A model generated the notes under the pieces. That model did not search any database. It was not told where the DNA came from and saw only the letters and a program-made list of their open reading frames with translations. A stretch of 64,000 bases of DNA from contig CANNCL010000002.1 of NCBI GenBank assembly GCA_947503155.1, positions 1-64,000 on the forward strand, given 5' to 3'. Shown here piece after piece: positions 45,323 through 54,106 of the stretch (positions within the stretch are counted from its first letter, which is position 1; each line of letters opens with the position of its first letter). A program made the position numbers and the translations under genes. This DNA is from an uncultured Erythrobacter sp. GTDB lineage: Bacteria > Pseudomonadota > Alphaproteobacteria > Sphingomonadales > Sphingomonadaceae.

Positions 45323-47110
45323 TCAGCGTCTTAAACTGCTCAGGAATGCCGCGACAGTATCGTTATCACCATTTTCGGGGAGATTACCGTGATCCTCTGC
45401 GCGCCATGGCATCGTTGGTGTGTGATAGCCGTGACACATTGCGCAGCTTGAGGGGGTAATCTCTTCGGTCTTCACTGCAGTCTCACCCAGGTGGCAATCG
45501 CGGCAACTTTCAAGGTTGGGGATCAGCAAGTCGGTTGCTTCACCCGACGTGTCTGCTGTGTGACAATCTGTGCATTCTGCAACATCTTCCCCGTGAGCCG
45601 CGTGATCGAAATGTCCACCCAAAAGGAATCGGTCCGGCAGGTTCACAGGGGTCAGGTCGCGCCGTCCATTGGTGCTGGTCGGGATATGACATTCACCGCA
45701 CACGCCTGTTGGCTCGAGCGCACGGTTGATGGCGATATAGGCGCTCATCGGCCGTCCGAAATTCGAATAATACGCGCCGCCGCGGGCAAATTGACCGGGC
45801 CGTCCTCGGCCAGTGACGACAGCGCGCCGTGGACCGCGATCCATCGTTGCGAGGTCGGCCATCAAATCATCGACATCGCCGTGGCGAAGCGAGCGGAAGT
45901 TTGGTCCATTGCGGTCGAACACAAGGCTGTGACAACTTTCGCAAGCTGGCTCCATCTCTACCGCCGCGAAACCGATCCCATCGTCTTCTTCCTCGTGGCA
46001 ATTGCTGCATTCGAGTGGCGCACCATAACCGGAGAGGCTGAGGGCCATCCGTGCGACGCCGCCATCGGGTGCCATGTGAATGTCATGAGGGAATATCAGG
46101 CCGCTTTTTTCGGTAACATCATTATCGAGCGAAACACGAGTTGGCTCTTCGCTGAAATGCTCGGTGTAGAATTGCGGGCGGAATTGCGGATGCTTCTTGC
46201 CAAAATCAGAGGCGTTACCGAATGATGCATTGCTCAGGCGCGTATCAAGTTCGTTGTGACAATCAGAGCAGAATTGCTCGCTGGCTGCTTCGAGTTTTAC
46301 GGGGCCTTCGTGCTCTGAGTGGCAAGACACACAGCCGAGCGGACCTTCTTTGCCGAGTGTTTCTGCGATCTGCCATTGGATTGAATCGCCGGTGCTGAGC
46401 GGTGCCATCCCTTCTGCGAGACGCGGCGCTTCAGCGTGGTCGCCGAGTTCCTCATGGCAGGTCAGGCAGGTTTCATCTTGGACGGATACAAACGGCGTCG
46501 CGTGGCAGGCTTCGCAATTTTCTTCAAGCTCATGGTGAGCCATGCTCAGCTCGCCAGTGCTCCACGTCGAATCGAAGAGAACTTGGCCCTCAGGAATATT
46601 CTCAGGATCGTTCTCAACCGGTGCGCGGGTCAGGTGCGTGATCACTGGAACCGAAAGCAACAAGACTAAGATCAGCGCAGAGAAACCCCACGCCATGAGC
46701 CGCTTGCTGGGCAGTGCGCTAGCGAGGGCAAAACCTTGTACGGGATCGCTTGCGCCTGCGTTCTTTTCAGCATTCTTGATAACGATCTGAACCGGGCCGT
46801 CACTGTCCCGCGATATGACCATTTGTGCGGGGCCAACGGTAATTTCGGCTCCGCTGTTTGGGTCGATCGTCCCATCTGAGACAGCTTTACCATCAATGCC
46901 GAACTTCAGTTCGCCCAATGACCTTGCTGCGAGCATGCCGCCGCCAGCATCGCTCAAACTCAAGTGGCGCAGCTCAACCGTCAAGTCGGGTAGATGAATG
47001 TCGCTTTTCGGATCGCGGCCAATGACCAACTCGGCCTGGTCCACGGTGCGGTCGCGCACGATTTCACGGCCTGACTTGGCTCTTGCGATGGTGCGGATCA
47101 GGAATGCCAT
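45323..47110 (-). CDS. FHA domain-anchored decahaem c-type cytochrome
   Basis: A 595-residue membrane protein with an unusual architecture. Residues 1-110 form an FHA phosphothreonine-binding domain (LVIGRDPKSDIHLPDLTVEL; RHLSLSD) with no signal peptide, so it should be cytoplasmic. One helix at about 137-160 (WGFSALILVLLLSVPVI) crosses the membrane. The rest is periplasmic with ten CXXCH motifs: CEACH, CLTCH, CVSCH, CSDCH, CSNCH, CESCH, CGECH, CTDCH, CRDCH and CAMCH, of cytochrome c3/c7 style. It lies 10 bp after the cytochrome b-like gene and probably receives electrons from it, or passes them to it. The FHA part suggests control by phosphorylation. Confidence 0.9.
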   Translation of the reverse strand: MAFLIRTIARAKSGREIVRDRTVDQAELVIGRDPKSDIHLPDLTVELRHLSLSDAGGGMLAARSLGELKFGIDGKAVSDGTIDPNSGAEITVGPAQMVISRDSDGPVQIVIKNAEKNAGASDPVQGFALASALPSKRLMAWGFSALILVLLLSVPVITHLTRAPVENDPENIPEGQVLFDSTWSTGELSMAHHELEENCEACHATPFVSVQDETCLTCHEELGDHAEAPRLAEGMAPLSTGDSIQWQIAETLGKEGPLGCVSCHSEHEGPVKLEAASEQFCSDCHNELDTRLSNASFGNASDFGKKHPQFRPQFYTEHFSEEPTRVSLDNDVTEKSGLIFPHDIHMAPDGGVARMALSLSGYGAPLECSNCHEEEDDGIGFAAVEMEPACESCHSLVFDRNGPNFRSLRHGDVDDLMADLATMDRGPRRAVVTGRGRPGQFARGGAYYSNFGRPMSAYIAINRALEPTGVCGECHIPTSTNGRRDLTPVNLPDRFLLGGHFDHAAHGEDVAECTDCHTADTSGEATDLLIPNLESCRDCHLGETAVKTEEITPSSCAMCHGYHTPTMPWRAEDHGNLPENGDNDTVAAFLSSLRR

Positions 47111-47120
47111 GACGCCAGTC

Positions 47121-47984
47121 TCACCAGTAGAAGAACACGCTCACGACATGCGCGAGCAGTGCGGCGAGCAGAGCAATGGTCGCCGGAATGTGAATAAACA
47201 GCCAAACTTCGAGCAAAGCTTTGTTGCGAAGATGGCGGCGGATCTGGCCAAGTTGCGCTGCGCGCTTGGTCAGGAGTGTATGCACACTCTGCTGGGCATC
47301 ACTTCCCGTTTCTGAGATGTTCGATAGTGCGCGGGCGGTCTTACAACCTGGATAAGCCCCCGTCAGGCGGCCAAAGGCACCGCCAGAAAAAACGTCCTGG
47401 CCCAAAGCTCCAATCACAAGGTCACATTCCGCGCGGTCAAGCGGTTGTGCTGCGCTGTCCAGTTGACGATCAGTCACCGACAGTTCTTCGAGCATGTCAG
47501 CCCGTGTCATTTCCTTGCGATTCGCGGAAAGTGTCTTTGGAAGTTTCGCGTAAACAACGACGCCGTAAATCCCGGTGATGATGACAATTAGCATCAGAAA
47601 ATATGCGAGCGTGTGGACATTCCAACCGATCTGAAATCCGGTATGCAGCGTGCCCACCACAATCAGCGAAAGACCCAAGTAGATATGCGCGCTTGTCCAC
47701 GCCTTTAGGCTCCAAGTCCCCTCAGAAATCTTGCGTTTGCGGATGCCTAATAGTGAGAGCCAGACGATGAGCAGCACCCCGATCGTGCCGAGCGTATAGC
47801 CATACCACGTTCCGCCATTTGGCCGAGGTTCCTGATCGATAAGCCAATAGCCTAGCCCGCTCACAATGCTGAGCAGGAGTGCGATCCACAGCCAGCGGTA
47901 TCCCCGGTATTTGAGAAAGCTGATGTGGTCGGCATTGCGCCGTTCCTCATCCTGCTTAAACCGTTTGTTCGCGGCGCTCGCCAT
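47121..47984 (-). CDS. Membrane cytochrome b-like protein
   Basis: A 287-residue protein with about five hydrophobic helices: WLWIALLLSIVSGLGYWLI, YTLGTIGVLLIVWLSLLGI, AHIYLGLSLIVVGTLHTGF, LAYFLMLIVIITGIYGVVV and, at the C-terminus, IHIPATIALLAALLAHVVSV. Histidines sit inside or at the ends of several helices (SAHIYLG, GTLHTGF, NVHTL, FIHIP, LLAHVV), a pattern expected for one or two b-type haems. A 110-residue soluble loop lies before the last helix. The start overlaps the upstream stop (TGATG). As partner of an Fe-S flavoprotein and a decahaem cytochrome it would be the quinone or transmembrane electron-transfer subunit. No exact family is claimed. Confidence 0.75.
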   Translation of the reverse strand: MASAANKRFKQDEERRNADHISFLKYRGYRWLWIALLLSIVSGLGYWLIDQEPRPNGGTWYGYTLGTIGVLLIVWLSLLGIRKRKISEGTWSLKAWTSAHIYLGLSLIVVGTLHTGFQIGWNVHTLAYFLMLIVIITGIYGVVVYAKLPKTLSANRKEMTRADMLEELSVTDRQLDSAAQPLDRAECDLVIGALGQDVFSGGAFGRLTGAYPGCKTARALSNISETGSDAQQSVHTLLTKRAAQLGQIRRHLRNKALLEVWLFIHIPATIALLAALLAHVVSVFFYW

Positions 47985-50530
47985 CAGTCTTCCACATCCT
48001 CTGTGAGTTTGGCGAAATTGATGAATTTATCGGGCGCGACGCGGATTGCGGCGCCGGTTGGGCACGCGCGCACGCAAGAAGGGCCGCCATCAATGCCAGC
48101 GCACATATCGCATTTCACAGCCTTCTTCGCGACATTGGGCTCGCTATTTTCTTTGCGCCAGGAATAGGAAGCCTGACCAGGCCCCGGTCCGCTGCCAAAC
48201 ATCAACCACTTGAGCAAGTTTGGCTTTTCTGGCGGAACGGGTTCCATATTGATTACGCCGTAAGGGCAGTAGGTTTTGCAATTGCCGCAACCGATGCACG
48301 TTTCTGTATTGATCGAAACCTCACCATCCGAACCACGCTGAATGGCGTTAGGAGGGCAATCCGTCATGCAATGCGGATGTTCGCAATGCCGGCAAGACGT
48401 GGGAACATGGAGATACGCGAAACTCTTCCCCGCTTCGCGATCAAGCCGCGAGAGCCCGTCATGAGAATCAGCGCAGGCTTTCTCACAATTGTCGCAGCCA
48501 ATGCACAGTCTCTCATCAATGAGCAGCGCATCGGTTGCCTCACCCATACCTTGATCGAACAGGAATGCCGCTGTGCCAGAAAAGTCGCCGAGCGCATTGT
48601 CGGCTTTACTGTTCTGGTTTTCGATTTCCTCGTTCGAACGGCGCCGTTCAGCCATCACTTCCAACGCTCGGTCACGCAATTGCGGTTTCTTGTCGAGCAA
48701 TTGAAGGAAGCCTTCGCCGGGCAAGCGTATCACTTCGGATTTGATCGACGCGCTTACGGTTGAGGTGCGCTTCGACCCATCAATCACGGCCATTTCACCA
48801 AAGAAATTGCCTGCTGGGATCAGCGAGAGAAAGACGGGTTTGCCGTCCATTTGCTTCTCCACCTTCATCGAACCGATGCGGCAGATATAGAGGTCTTTGT
48901 CGTCATCGCCTTCGGTTATGACGGTTTCACCAGCGCGAATTTCCTGCGTCTCGGCGCTTGCCACCAAGGGAGCAATATCATCCGGAGTTAGGCCAGAGCC
49001 AAAGATTTGCAAAATTTGCCGCTCGATTGAAATTCGGGTGACTTCTGCTTCTGCTTCGGGCGATGATTTGATCAACTTAAGCGCGGCTTTGCGCGACAAT
49101 TCGACCACTACGACATCTTCTGCGGCGCGAATGGTCGCACCCCGGCGGCGGCCAGAAATTAGGCCAACTTCGCCAAAGATAGAACCTTGTCCAATCGGCA
49201 CAGTAATCGACGGATTGTTGGGATTAACTTCAACCGCCACGCTGCCTTGCGCAATCGCAAACAGCGAGGAACCGGGGTCGTCGCGCCGGAAAATGGGCTC
49301 TCCTGGCTCAAAGGCGCTGCAAATACTGTCGAGCATCAACTCACGCATTTGCAAGGTTGAGAGGCCTCCAAAGATGCCGACCTGTGTTTGGTAAACTTTG
49401 AGCCAGTGATCGACGCTCTCATTGCCAGGAAGGCTTGCGAAAACTTTCTCCAGCAGCGGTTCATCGGCAGGTTTCACCGCATTGCCGGTCGCCAGATATT
49501 CGACAACATCATAGCCCTGATTCATGCAGTGCTTGATCAGCGGATAGCCCGCCAGCGCGCCGATTACGAAGATACCTTCGTTTGTTGTCTCAAACTCAGC
49601 GGACAATTTGGGGAATGCACCGCGGTCCTCGCTGGTGAACTCAACCCCCATGCTTTCGATGAACTTGCGCGAAGGTTGAGACCCGATCCGCGTGATGATC
49701 ATATCGAACGGGATGATTTCCTGGCCGGTTTCTGTCTCGACCACCATTTCGCCGTCACGAACCTCCGCCGGGGAGGTGCGATAGGCAATTTTCAGATGAC
49801 CTTCTTCGTCCGCACTTGCGAGGTCGGTGGCATTCTTGATCTTGGCTTTTGCGAAATCTGTGCCGCGATTGAGGATCGTTACATTGTTGCCCAGCGCTGG
49901 ATCGGTCGCGAGGCCCATCGCGTTTTCGATACCCGCATCGCCCGTACCAACGACGATCACATTCTTGTCGACATGGTCTTCAGGGTCATCAAGCTGCGGC
50001 GTGATATTCGGATGGTCGGCACCCGGACAGCGCAACTTGTTAGGATTGCCCTGTGTCCCGATCGCGAGCACGATGGTCTCGGTTCTAATCGTCTCGCCGC
50101 TTTTCAAGGTAAGGGTAAAATTGCCTTTTTCACCTTCGACCTTCGTAACTTCGGCGTTGAGCTTAGTGTTGACCTCAAAGCCTTGAACGTCACCTTCATA
50201 GGTGGGCATACGGCTATCTTCGATGCCGCAATGCTTGTTCCAGATGCCGAGGATCCGCTCACGCGTTCCTTCCTCGAATTCCATTCCTTCTAGGCCGCCT
50301 TCTTCATACCCGCCCGCCCGCAATTGCAGGTCAGAAGGGGTAGCCATGACGTGCTTACCCTTTTGGTATTTGAAGATCGTATCTGAAAGGTGGTCAGTCT
50401 TTTCGAGCAAGACATGCGACATCCCGCGAGCTGCCGCTTGTCCAGCAGCGCTCATCCCGGCAGGGCCGGAGCCAACTATGGCGACTTTGTACAAATCCCC
50501 CAATCCATCCCCCCCTTGGATAGATTTCAC
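47984..50530 (-). CDS. Fusion of FAD oxidoreductase, two cyclic-nucleotide-binding domains and a four-cluster ferredoxin
   Basis: An 848-residue cytoplasmic fusion. Residues about 14-340 are a thioredoxin-reductase-fold FAD/NAD(P)H domain (VAIVGSGPAGMSAAGQAAAR; NVIVVGTGDAGIENAMG; FVIGALAGYPLIKH) but without a CXXC redox pair, so closer to YpdA-like proteins. Two cNMP-binding domains follow at about 390-500 and 505-620 (IGQGSIFGEVGLISGRRRGA; PAGNFFGEMAVIDGSKRTST). From about 665 a HybA/DmsB-like ferredoxin carries four Cys clusters: CIGCDNCEKAC, CRHCEHPHCMTDCP, CIGCGNCKTYCP and CDMC...CVRACP. The start is uncertain: GTG 50530, or a TTG at about residue 10 with a better G-rich ribosome site. 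First gene of the minus-strand operon. Confidence 0.88.
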   Translation of the reverse strand: MKSIQGGDGLGDLYKVAIVGSGPAGMSAAGQAAARGMSHVLLEKTDHLSDTIFKYQKGKHVMATPSDLQLRAGGYEEGGLEGMEFEEGTRERILGIWNKHCGIEDSRMPTYEGDVQGFEVNTKLNAEVTKVEGEKGNFTLTLKSGETIRTETIVLAIGTQGNPNKLRCPGADHPNITPQLDDPEDHVDKNVIVVGTGDAGIENAMGLATDPALGNNVTILNRGTDFAKAKIKNATDLASADEEGHLKIAYRTSPAEVRDGEMVVETETGQEIIPFDMIITRIGSQPSRKFIESMGVEFTSEDRGAFPKLSAEFETTNEGIFVIGALAGYPLIKHCMNQGYDVVEYLATGNAVKPADEPLLEKVFASLPGNESVDHWLKVYQTQVGIFGGLSTLQMRELMLDSICSAFEPGEPIFRRDDPGSSLFAIAQGSVAVEVNPNNPSITVPIGQGSIFGEVGLISGRRRGATIRAAEDVVVVELSRKAALKLIKSSPEAEAEVTRISIERQILQIFGSGLTPDDIAPLVASAETQEIRAGETVITEGDDDKDLYICRIGSMKVEKQMDGKPVFLSLIPAGNFFGEMAVIDGSKRTSTVSASIKSEVIRLPGEGFLQLLDKKPQLRDRALEVMAERRRSNEEIENQNSKADNALGDFSGTAAFLFDQGMGEATDALLIDERLCIGCDNCEKACADSHDGLSRLDREAGKSFAYLHVPTSCRHCEHPHCMTDCPPNAIQRGSDGEVSINTETCIGCGNCKTYCPYGVINMEPVPPEKPNLLKWLMFGSGPGPGQASYSWRKENSEPNVAKKAVKCDMCAGIDGGPSCVRACPTGAAIRVAPDKFINFAKLTEDVED

Positions 50531-50609
50531 ACAAGACCACCATACGGAAAGTGTTCATCAATGCCAGAGACAATTGCCGTTTTCTGCACCGGTTGCTAGT
50601 GAAAAACTT

Positions 50610-51578
50610 ATGACAACAGATGCAAATGACGCGCCGCAGCCAATTTCTGACGGAAAATCGGGGGGGAAAGCGGGCTGGGCCTTACTCGGCGCAGCTGCCG
50701 TACTCGCCGCAGGTTCCATTGGATATAATGTTTATGACGGCGGAAGCAGCGCCGAACAGGTTGAAACGTCCTCCGATGCGCCTGCATCTCTCGATGAATT
50801 GCGTGCGGCGGCAGAAGAGGCGAGCGATGATGCCGGCCCTTGGAGTGAACTGGCCTTTGCTCATTTTGAACGCGGTGAATTCGGCGACGCGGCAACCGCC
50901 TATGAGCGAGCAGTTGAGATTGACGATAGCGAAGCTGCACTCTGGTCGGCTTTGGGTGAAGCGCGCGCTTATGCGAGTGAACGCGACCCTTTGCCCGCCG
51001 GCGCATTAGAAGCGTTTGAGAAGGCAATCGAGCTTGATCCCGGCGATCCGCGCGCGCGGTATTTCATGGCTGTGAAGCAGGATTTGGAGGAGGATCACGA
51101 GGGCGCGATTTCCTCTTGGCTGACACTGCTCTCAGAAACACCGCCGGGCGCGCCGTGGGAAGGTGACCTTGTGCGAACCATTCAACAAGTTGGCGCGATC
51201 AACGACATCGATATTGAGCAGCGCCTGGCAACTGTAATGGATGGGCGTACGCCAGCTGTGCTGGTCCCCGGATCGGGAGAAGCCGCCGGTGAAGCGGCTT
51301 CTGATGACCTGCGCGGCCCAACTGCGCAGCAAGTCGCAGAGGCAAGCCGGATGACGCCCGGTGAGCAGGAGAACATGGTCGCTGGAATGGTCGCCAGTCT
51401 GGAAGCGCGGCTGGCGGATGAACCGCAGAACCTTGATGGATGGGTAATGCTGATGCGCAGCCGGATGACATTGGGTGAAACGGGCAAAGCGCGCGATGCG
51501 CTGGCTGCTGCGATTGCCGCCAATCCCGGCGAAGAACAGGAATTGCGCGCGCAGGCGGAGCAGATCGGTATCCGTTAA
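50610..51578 (+). CDS. Membrane-anchored TPR protein resembling the C-terminal part of CcmI/CycH
   Basis: A 322-residue protein with a short cytoplasmic start, one N-terminal helix (WALLGAAAVLAAGSIGYNV) and a periplasmic TPR domain (AHFERGEFGDAATAYERAVE; ALEAFEKAIELDPGDPRARY). The tail MTPGEQENMVAGMVASLEARL followed by LDGWVMLMRSRMTLGETGKA is very like the apocytochrome-binding part of CcmI. Full CcmI has two helices plus a leucine-zipper region, so this is either a short form or a paralogue. The ATG at 50610 was chosen; the frame is open further upstream but would run into the divergent gene. Next to a multihaem island it may handle apocytochromes. Confidence 0.78.
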   Translation: MTTDANDAPQPISDGKSGGKAGWALLGAAAVLAAGSIGYNVYDGGSSAEQVETSSDAPASLDELRAAAEEASDDAGPWSELAFAHFERGEFGDAATAYERAVEIDDSEAALWSALGEARAYASERDPLPAGALEAFEKAIELDPGDPRARYFMAVKQDLEEDHEGAISSWLTLLSETPPGAPWEGDLVRTIQQVGAINDIDIEQRLATVMDGRTPAVLVPGSGEAAGEAASDDLRGPTAQQVAEASRMTPGEQENMVAGMVASLEARLADEPQNLDGWVMLMRSRMTLGETGKARDALAAAIAANPGEEQELRAQAEQIGIR

Positions 51579-51600
51579 GTCAATTTCCACAAGCCAACAA

Positions 51601-51632
51601 AAAGGGGCGCCCGCTAGGACGCCCCTTTTTTT
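51601..51632. terminator. Intrinsic terminator between the CcmI-like and gdhA genes
   Basis: A 9-bp stem (51601-51609 with 51620-51628) with a 10-nt loop is followed by a run of T (51626-51632). The left arm starts with A residues, so it can also act for the convergent minus-strand gene. It is the clearest terminator in the window. Confidence 0.9.
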
Positions 51633-51664
51633 GATTTATGAAGCGGTAATCTAGATCGCCAAAA

Positions 51665-53020
51665 TTATACGACGCCGAAAGCCATCATTGCGTCCGCGAC
51701 CTTTTTGAAGCCTGCGATATTCGCACCCTTCACATAGTCGACATAGCCGCCTTCTTGCTCGCCATATTCGGTGCATTTCTCATGGATGCCTTCCATCAGA
51801 TCGGTCAACATGTCCCCGAGGCGCTCTGAATTCCAGCTGATGCGTTCTGAGTTTTGGCTCATTTCGAGGCCAGAAACCGCAACACCGCCGGCGTTCGCCG
51901 CTTTGCCCGGACCGTAAAGGATCTTCGCATCGTGGAAGACTTTCACGCCTTGCAAAGTCGTTGGCATGTTGGCGCCTTCTGAAACGCCCTTACAACCATT
52001 GCCAACCAAAGATTTCGCTTCGTCTTCGTTCAGCTCATTCTGCGTTGCGCATGGCAATGCGAGATCGCAGGCCACATCCCAAGGGCGCTTGCCCTCATGA
52101 TAGGTCGCGCCGCTGAACTCATCGGCATATTCGCTGATGCGGCCGCGTTTGACCGTTTTGAGATGCTTGATCCAATCGATTTTTTCTTGGGTCATGCCGT
52201 CGGGATCGTGAATGAAGCCGCCCGAATCTGACATAGTCAGAACCTTGCCGCCAAGCTGTGTGATTTTCTCCGCAGCGTGGGTCGCAACATTGCCGGAGCC
52301 TGAGATCACAGCGGTGTGACCTTCGACATCCATGCCTTGATGCTTCAGCATATTGCGCAGGAAATACACCGCGCCATAGCCGGTTGCTTCGGGGCGCATT
52401 TGCGAGCCGCCATATTCCTGACCCTTACCGGTCAGAACACCTTCCCAGCGATTGGTCAGGCGTTTGTATTGGCCAAACATATAGCCAATTTCGCGTCCGC
52501 CAACGCCGATGTCGCCCGCAGGAACGTCAGTGTTAGGGCCGATATGGCGATACAGTTCAGACATAAAGCTTTGGCAGAAACGCATCACTTCGGCGTCAGA
52601 CTTGCCCTTAGGGTTGAAGTTCGCGCCGCCTTTGCCGCCGCCCATAGGCAGGCCGGTCAGCGAGTTTTTGAAGGTCTGCTCAAAGGCGAGGAACTTCAGA
52701 ACGCTTTCGGTCACGCTAGGGTGGAAACGGATGCCGCCCTTATATGGGCCGATGGCGTTGTTGTTTTGAACACGCCAGCCGCGTTGAACGCGGACGTTGT
52801 GATTGTCGTCTTCCCAGCAAACGCGGAAAGAGATGACGCGATCTGGTTCTGCCATGCGGCGCAGGATTTGCGCTTCGTGGTAATGAACCTTGTCTTCCAT
52901 GAATTCGAAAATGTCCTGCGCAACTTCGTGCACAGCTTGGATGAATTCGGTTTGTCCAGGATTGCGTTTCGTAACGCCAGCCATGAATGTTTCTAGATCG
53001 ACGTGATCGGATACGGCCAT
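51665..53020 (-). CDS. gdhA: NADP-specific glutamate dehydrogenase
   Basis: A 451-residue hexameric enzyme forming glutamate from 2-oxoglutarate and ammonium. Landmarks are NNAIGPYKGGIRFHPSVTES, the active-site GLPMGGGKGGANFNPKGK, DVPAGDIGVGGREIGYMFGQ and the Rossmann VISGSGNVATHAAEKI. Length matches the short NADP-type bacterial form (about 450 residues). The start is ATG 53020 with GGAGA upstream, since an upstream extension has no signal of being coding. The gene appears monocistronic, with a terminator 33 bp beyond its stop. Confidence 0.96.
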   Translation of the reverse strand: MAVSDHVDLETFMAGVTKRNPGQTEFIQAVHEVAQDIFEFMEDKVHYHEAQILRRMAEPDRVISFRVCWEDDNHNVRVQRGWRVQNNNAIGPYKGGIRFHPSVTESVLKFLAFEQTFKNSLTGLPMGGGKGGANFNPKGKSDAEVMRFCQSFMSELYRHIGPNTDVPAGDIGVGGREIGYMFGQYKRLTNRWEGVLTGKGQEYGGSQMRPEATGYGAVYFLRNMLKHQGMDVEGHTAVISGSGNVATHAAEKITQLGGKVLTMSDSGGFIHDPDGMTQEKIDWIKHLKTVKRGRISEYADEFSGATYHEGKRPWDVACDLALPCATQNELNEDEAKSLVGNGCKGVSEGANMPTTLQGVKVFHDAKILYGPGKAANAGGVAVSGLEMSQNSERISWNSERLGDMLTDLMEGIHEKCTEYGEQEGGYVDYVKGANIAGFKKVADAMMAFGVV

Positions 53021-53173
53021 TTTTGTTCTCCCCCCATAGGAATAAAGCGACCAAGCAATAGGTTCTTTTGTACCTCCTTCTATTCCCGCAAAGCGCTCGC
53101 CGCGCAAGGGTTGTGTGCTCCAGCCGCGTTAATTGGCGTTCCTGTACAATTTTTGGCCTCTACAATTTCGATG

Positions 53174-53518
53174 TCAGGCGAGCCGCGATCCATTTGGGAC
53201 ATTGCGATCAGCAGCGCTTAGAACAATAGCGCCGTCTTTATCGGGAAAGCCCAAGACCAAAACTTCGGACATAAACGGCCCAATCTGGCGCGGCGGAAAA
53301 TTGACGACCGCCATCACCATTCGCCCAATCAATTTTTCGGGCGAATAATTGTCAGTGATCTGTGCTGAACTTTTCTTAACGCCAATGTCATCGCCAAAAT
53401 CGACGCGCAATTTGATCGCGGGCTTGCGGGCCTCCGGGAAGGGGTCGGCAGAGATTACGGTGCCGGAGCGGATGTCGACTGCCAAGAAGTCGTCGAATAC
53501 AATTGTGTCCATGACCAT
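53174..53518 (-). CDS. csaA: tRNA-binding-domain protein, CsaA-like
   Basis: A 114-residue single-domain OB-fold protein of the CsaA/tRNA-binding family: [55 protein letters not shown] and [18 protein letters not shown] are the usual conserved blocks. Length is typical (about 110). It has been linked to chaperone-like activity and RNA binding in other bacteria. ATG codons at 53518 and 53512 are both possible starts. Divergent from the iorA-like gene and 153 bp beyond gdhA. Confidence 0.93.
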   Translation of the reverse strand: MVMDTIVFDDFLAVDIRSGTVISADPFPEARKPAIKLRVDFGDDIGVKKSSAQITDNYSPEKLIGRMVMAVVNFPPRQIGPFMSEVLVLGFPDKDGAIVLSAADRNVPNGSRLA

Positions 53519-53611
53519 GTGTCTAAGCCAGAAATGCCGCTCTTTTCAATTACGTCTGTTTAAGATAAATTGCGTTTCGCAACTGAGAACATCTTCGCGG
53601 GAAATAGAATT

Positions 53612-54103
53612 ATGGCGAGTTTCATCCTGAATGGTCGGCCGGTGACGGTCGATGCCGATCCGGCAATGCCAATTCTGTGGGTCGTGCGCGAAAAGGTCGG
53701 CCTATCGGGCACAAAATTCGGGTGCGGTATTGCCCAATGCGGCGCATGCACCGTGCATTTGGACGGACAGCCTGTGCGCAGCTGCTCAACTTCGATTTCC
53801 CAAGCTGAAGGCCGCGAAGTTACAACGATTGAAGGTGTCGCAGGGCCGGATGGTGAGCTGTCCAAAGTTCAGCAGGCTTGGGTTAGCGAGCAGGTCCCGC
53901 AATGCGGTTACTGCCAATCGGGCCAGATCATGAGCGCGACTGCGCTGCTGCGCGACAACCCTTCGCCCACTGATGCAGATATTGATGCGGCAATGTCGGG
54001 CAATATCTGCCGCTGCGGTACCTACACTCGCATTCGCCGCGCGATCAAAGTCGCTGCGGGACAGGAACCGCCTCGTACCGAAGCAATGGGCGAGGAAGCG
54101 TAA
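53612..54103 (+). CDS. iorA: Molybdenum hydroxylase small subunit, two [2Fe-2S] clusters (isoquinoline 1-oxidoreductase alpha type)
   Basis: A 163-residue Fe-S subunit of the xanthine-oxidase family. The plant-type cluster is visible as [20 protein letters not shown] followed by C, and the second as [10 protein letters not shown] with [10 protein letters not shown]. Such subunits carry electrons from the molybdenum site to an external acceptor, here probably the cytochrome c encoded two genes on. ATG 53612 is used, and the molybdenum subunit starts 3 bp after its stop. Oxidation of an aromatic N-heterocycle or aldehyde is expected; the substrate is open. Confidence 0.92.
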   Translation: MASFILNGRPVTVDADPAMPILWVVREKVGLSGTKFGCGIAQCGACTVHLDGQPVRSCSTSISQAEGREVTTIEGVAGPDGELSKVQQAWVSEQVPQCGYCQSGQIMSATALLRDNPSPTDADIDAAMSGNICRCGTYTRIRRAIKVAAGQEPPRTEAMGEEA

Positions 54104-54106
54104 GTC

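Noticed and set aside
49388-50293. Plus-strand open frame of 301 codons
   Set aside because: Antisense to the flavoprotein-ferredoxin fusion, whose domains are clear on the other strand.
47984-50530. Annotation as thioredoxin reductase
   Set aside because: The N-terminal fold fits but there is no CXXC pair, so disulfide reductase activity is unlikely.
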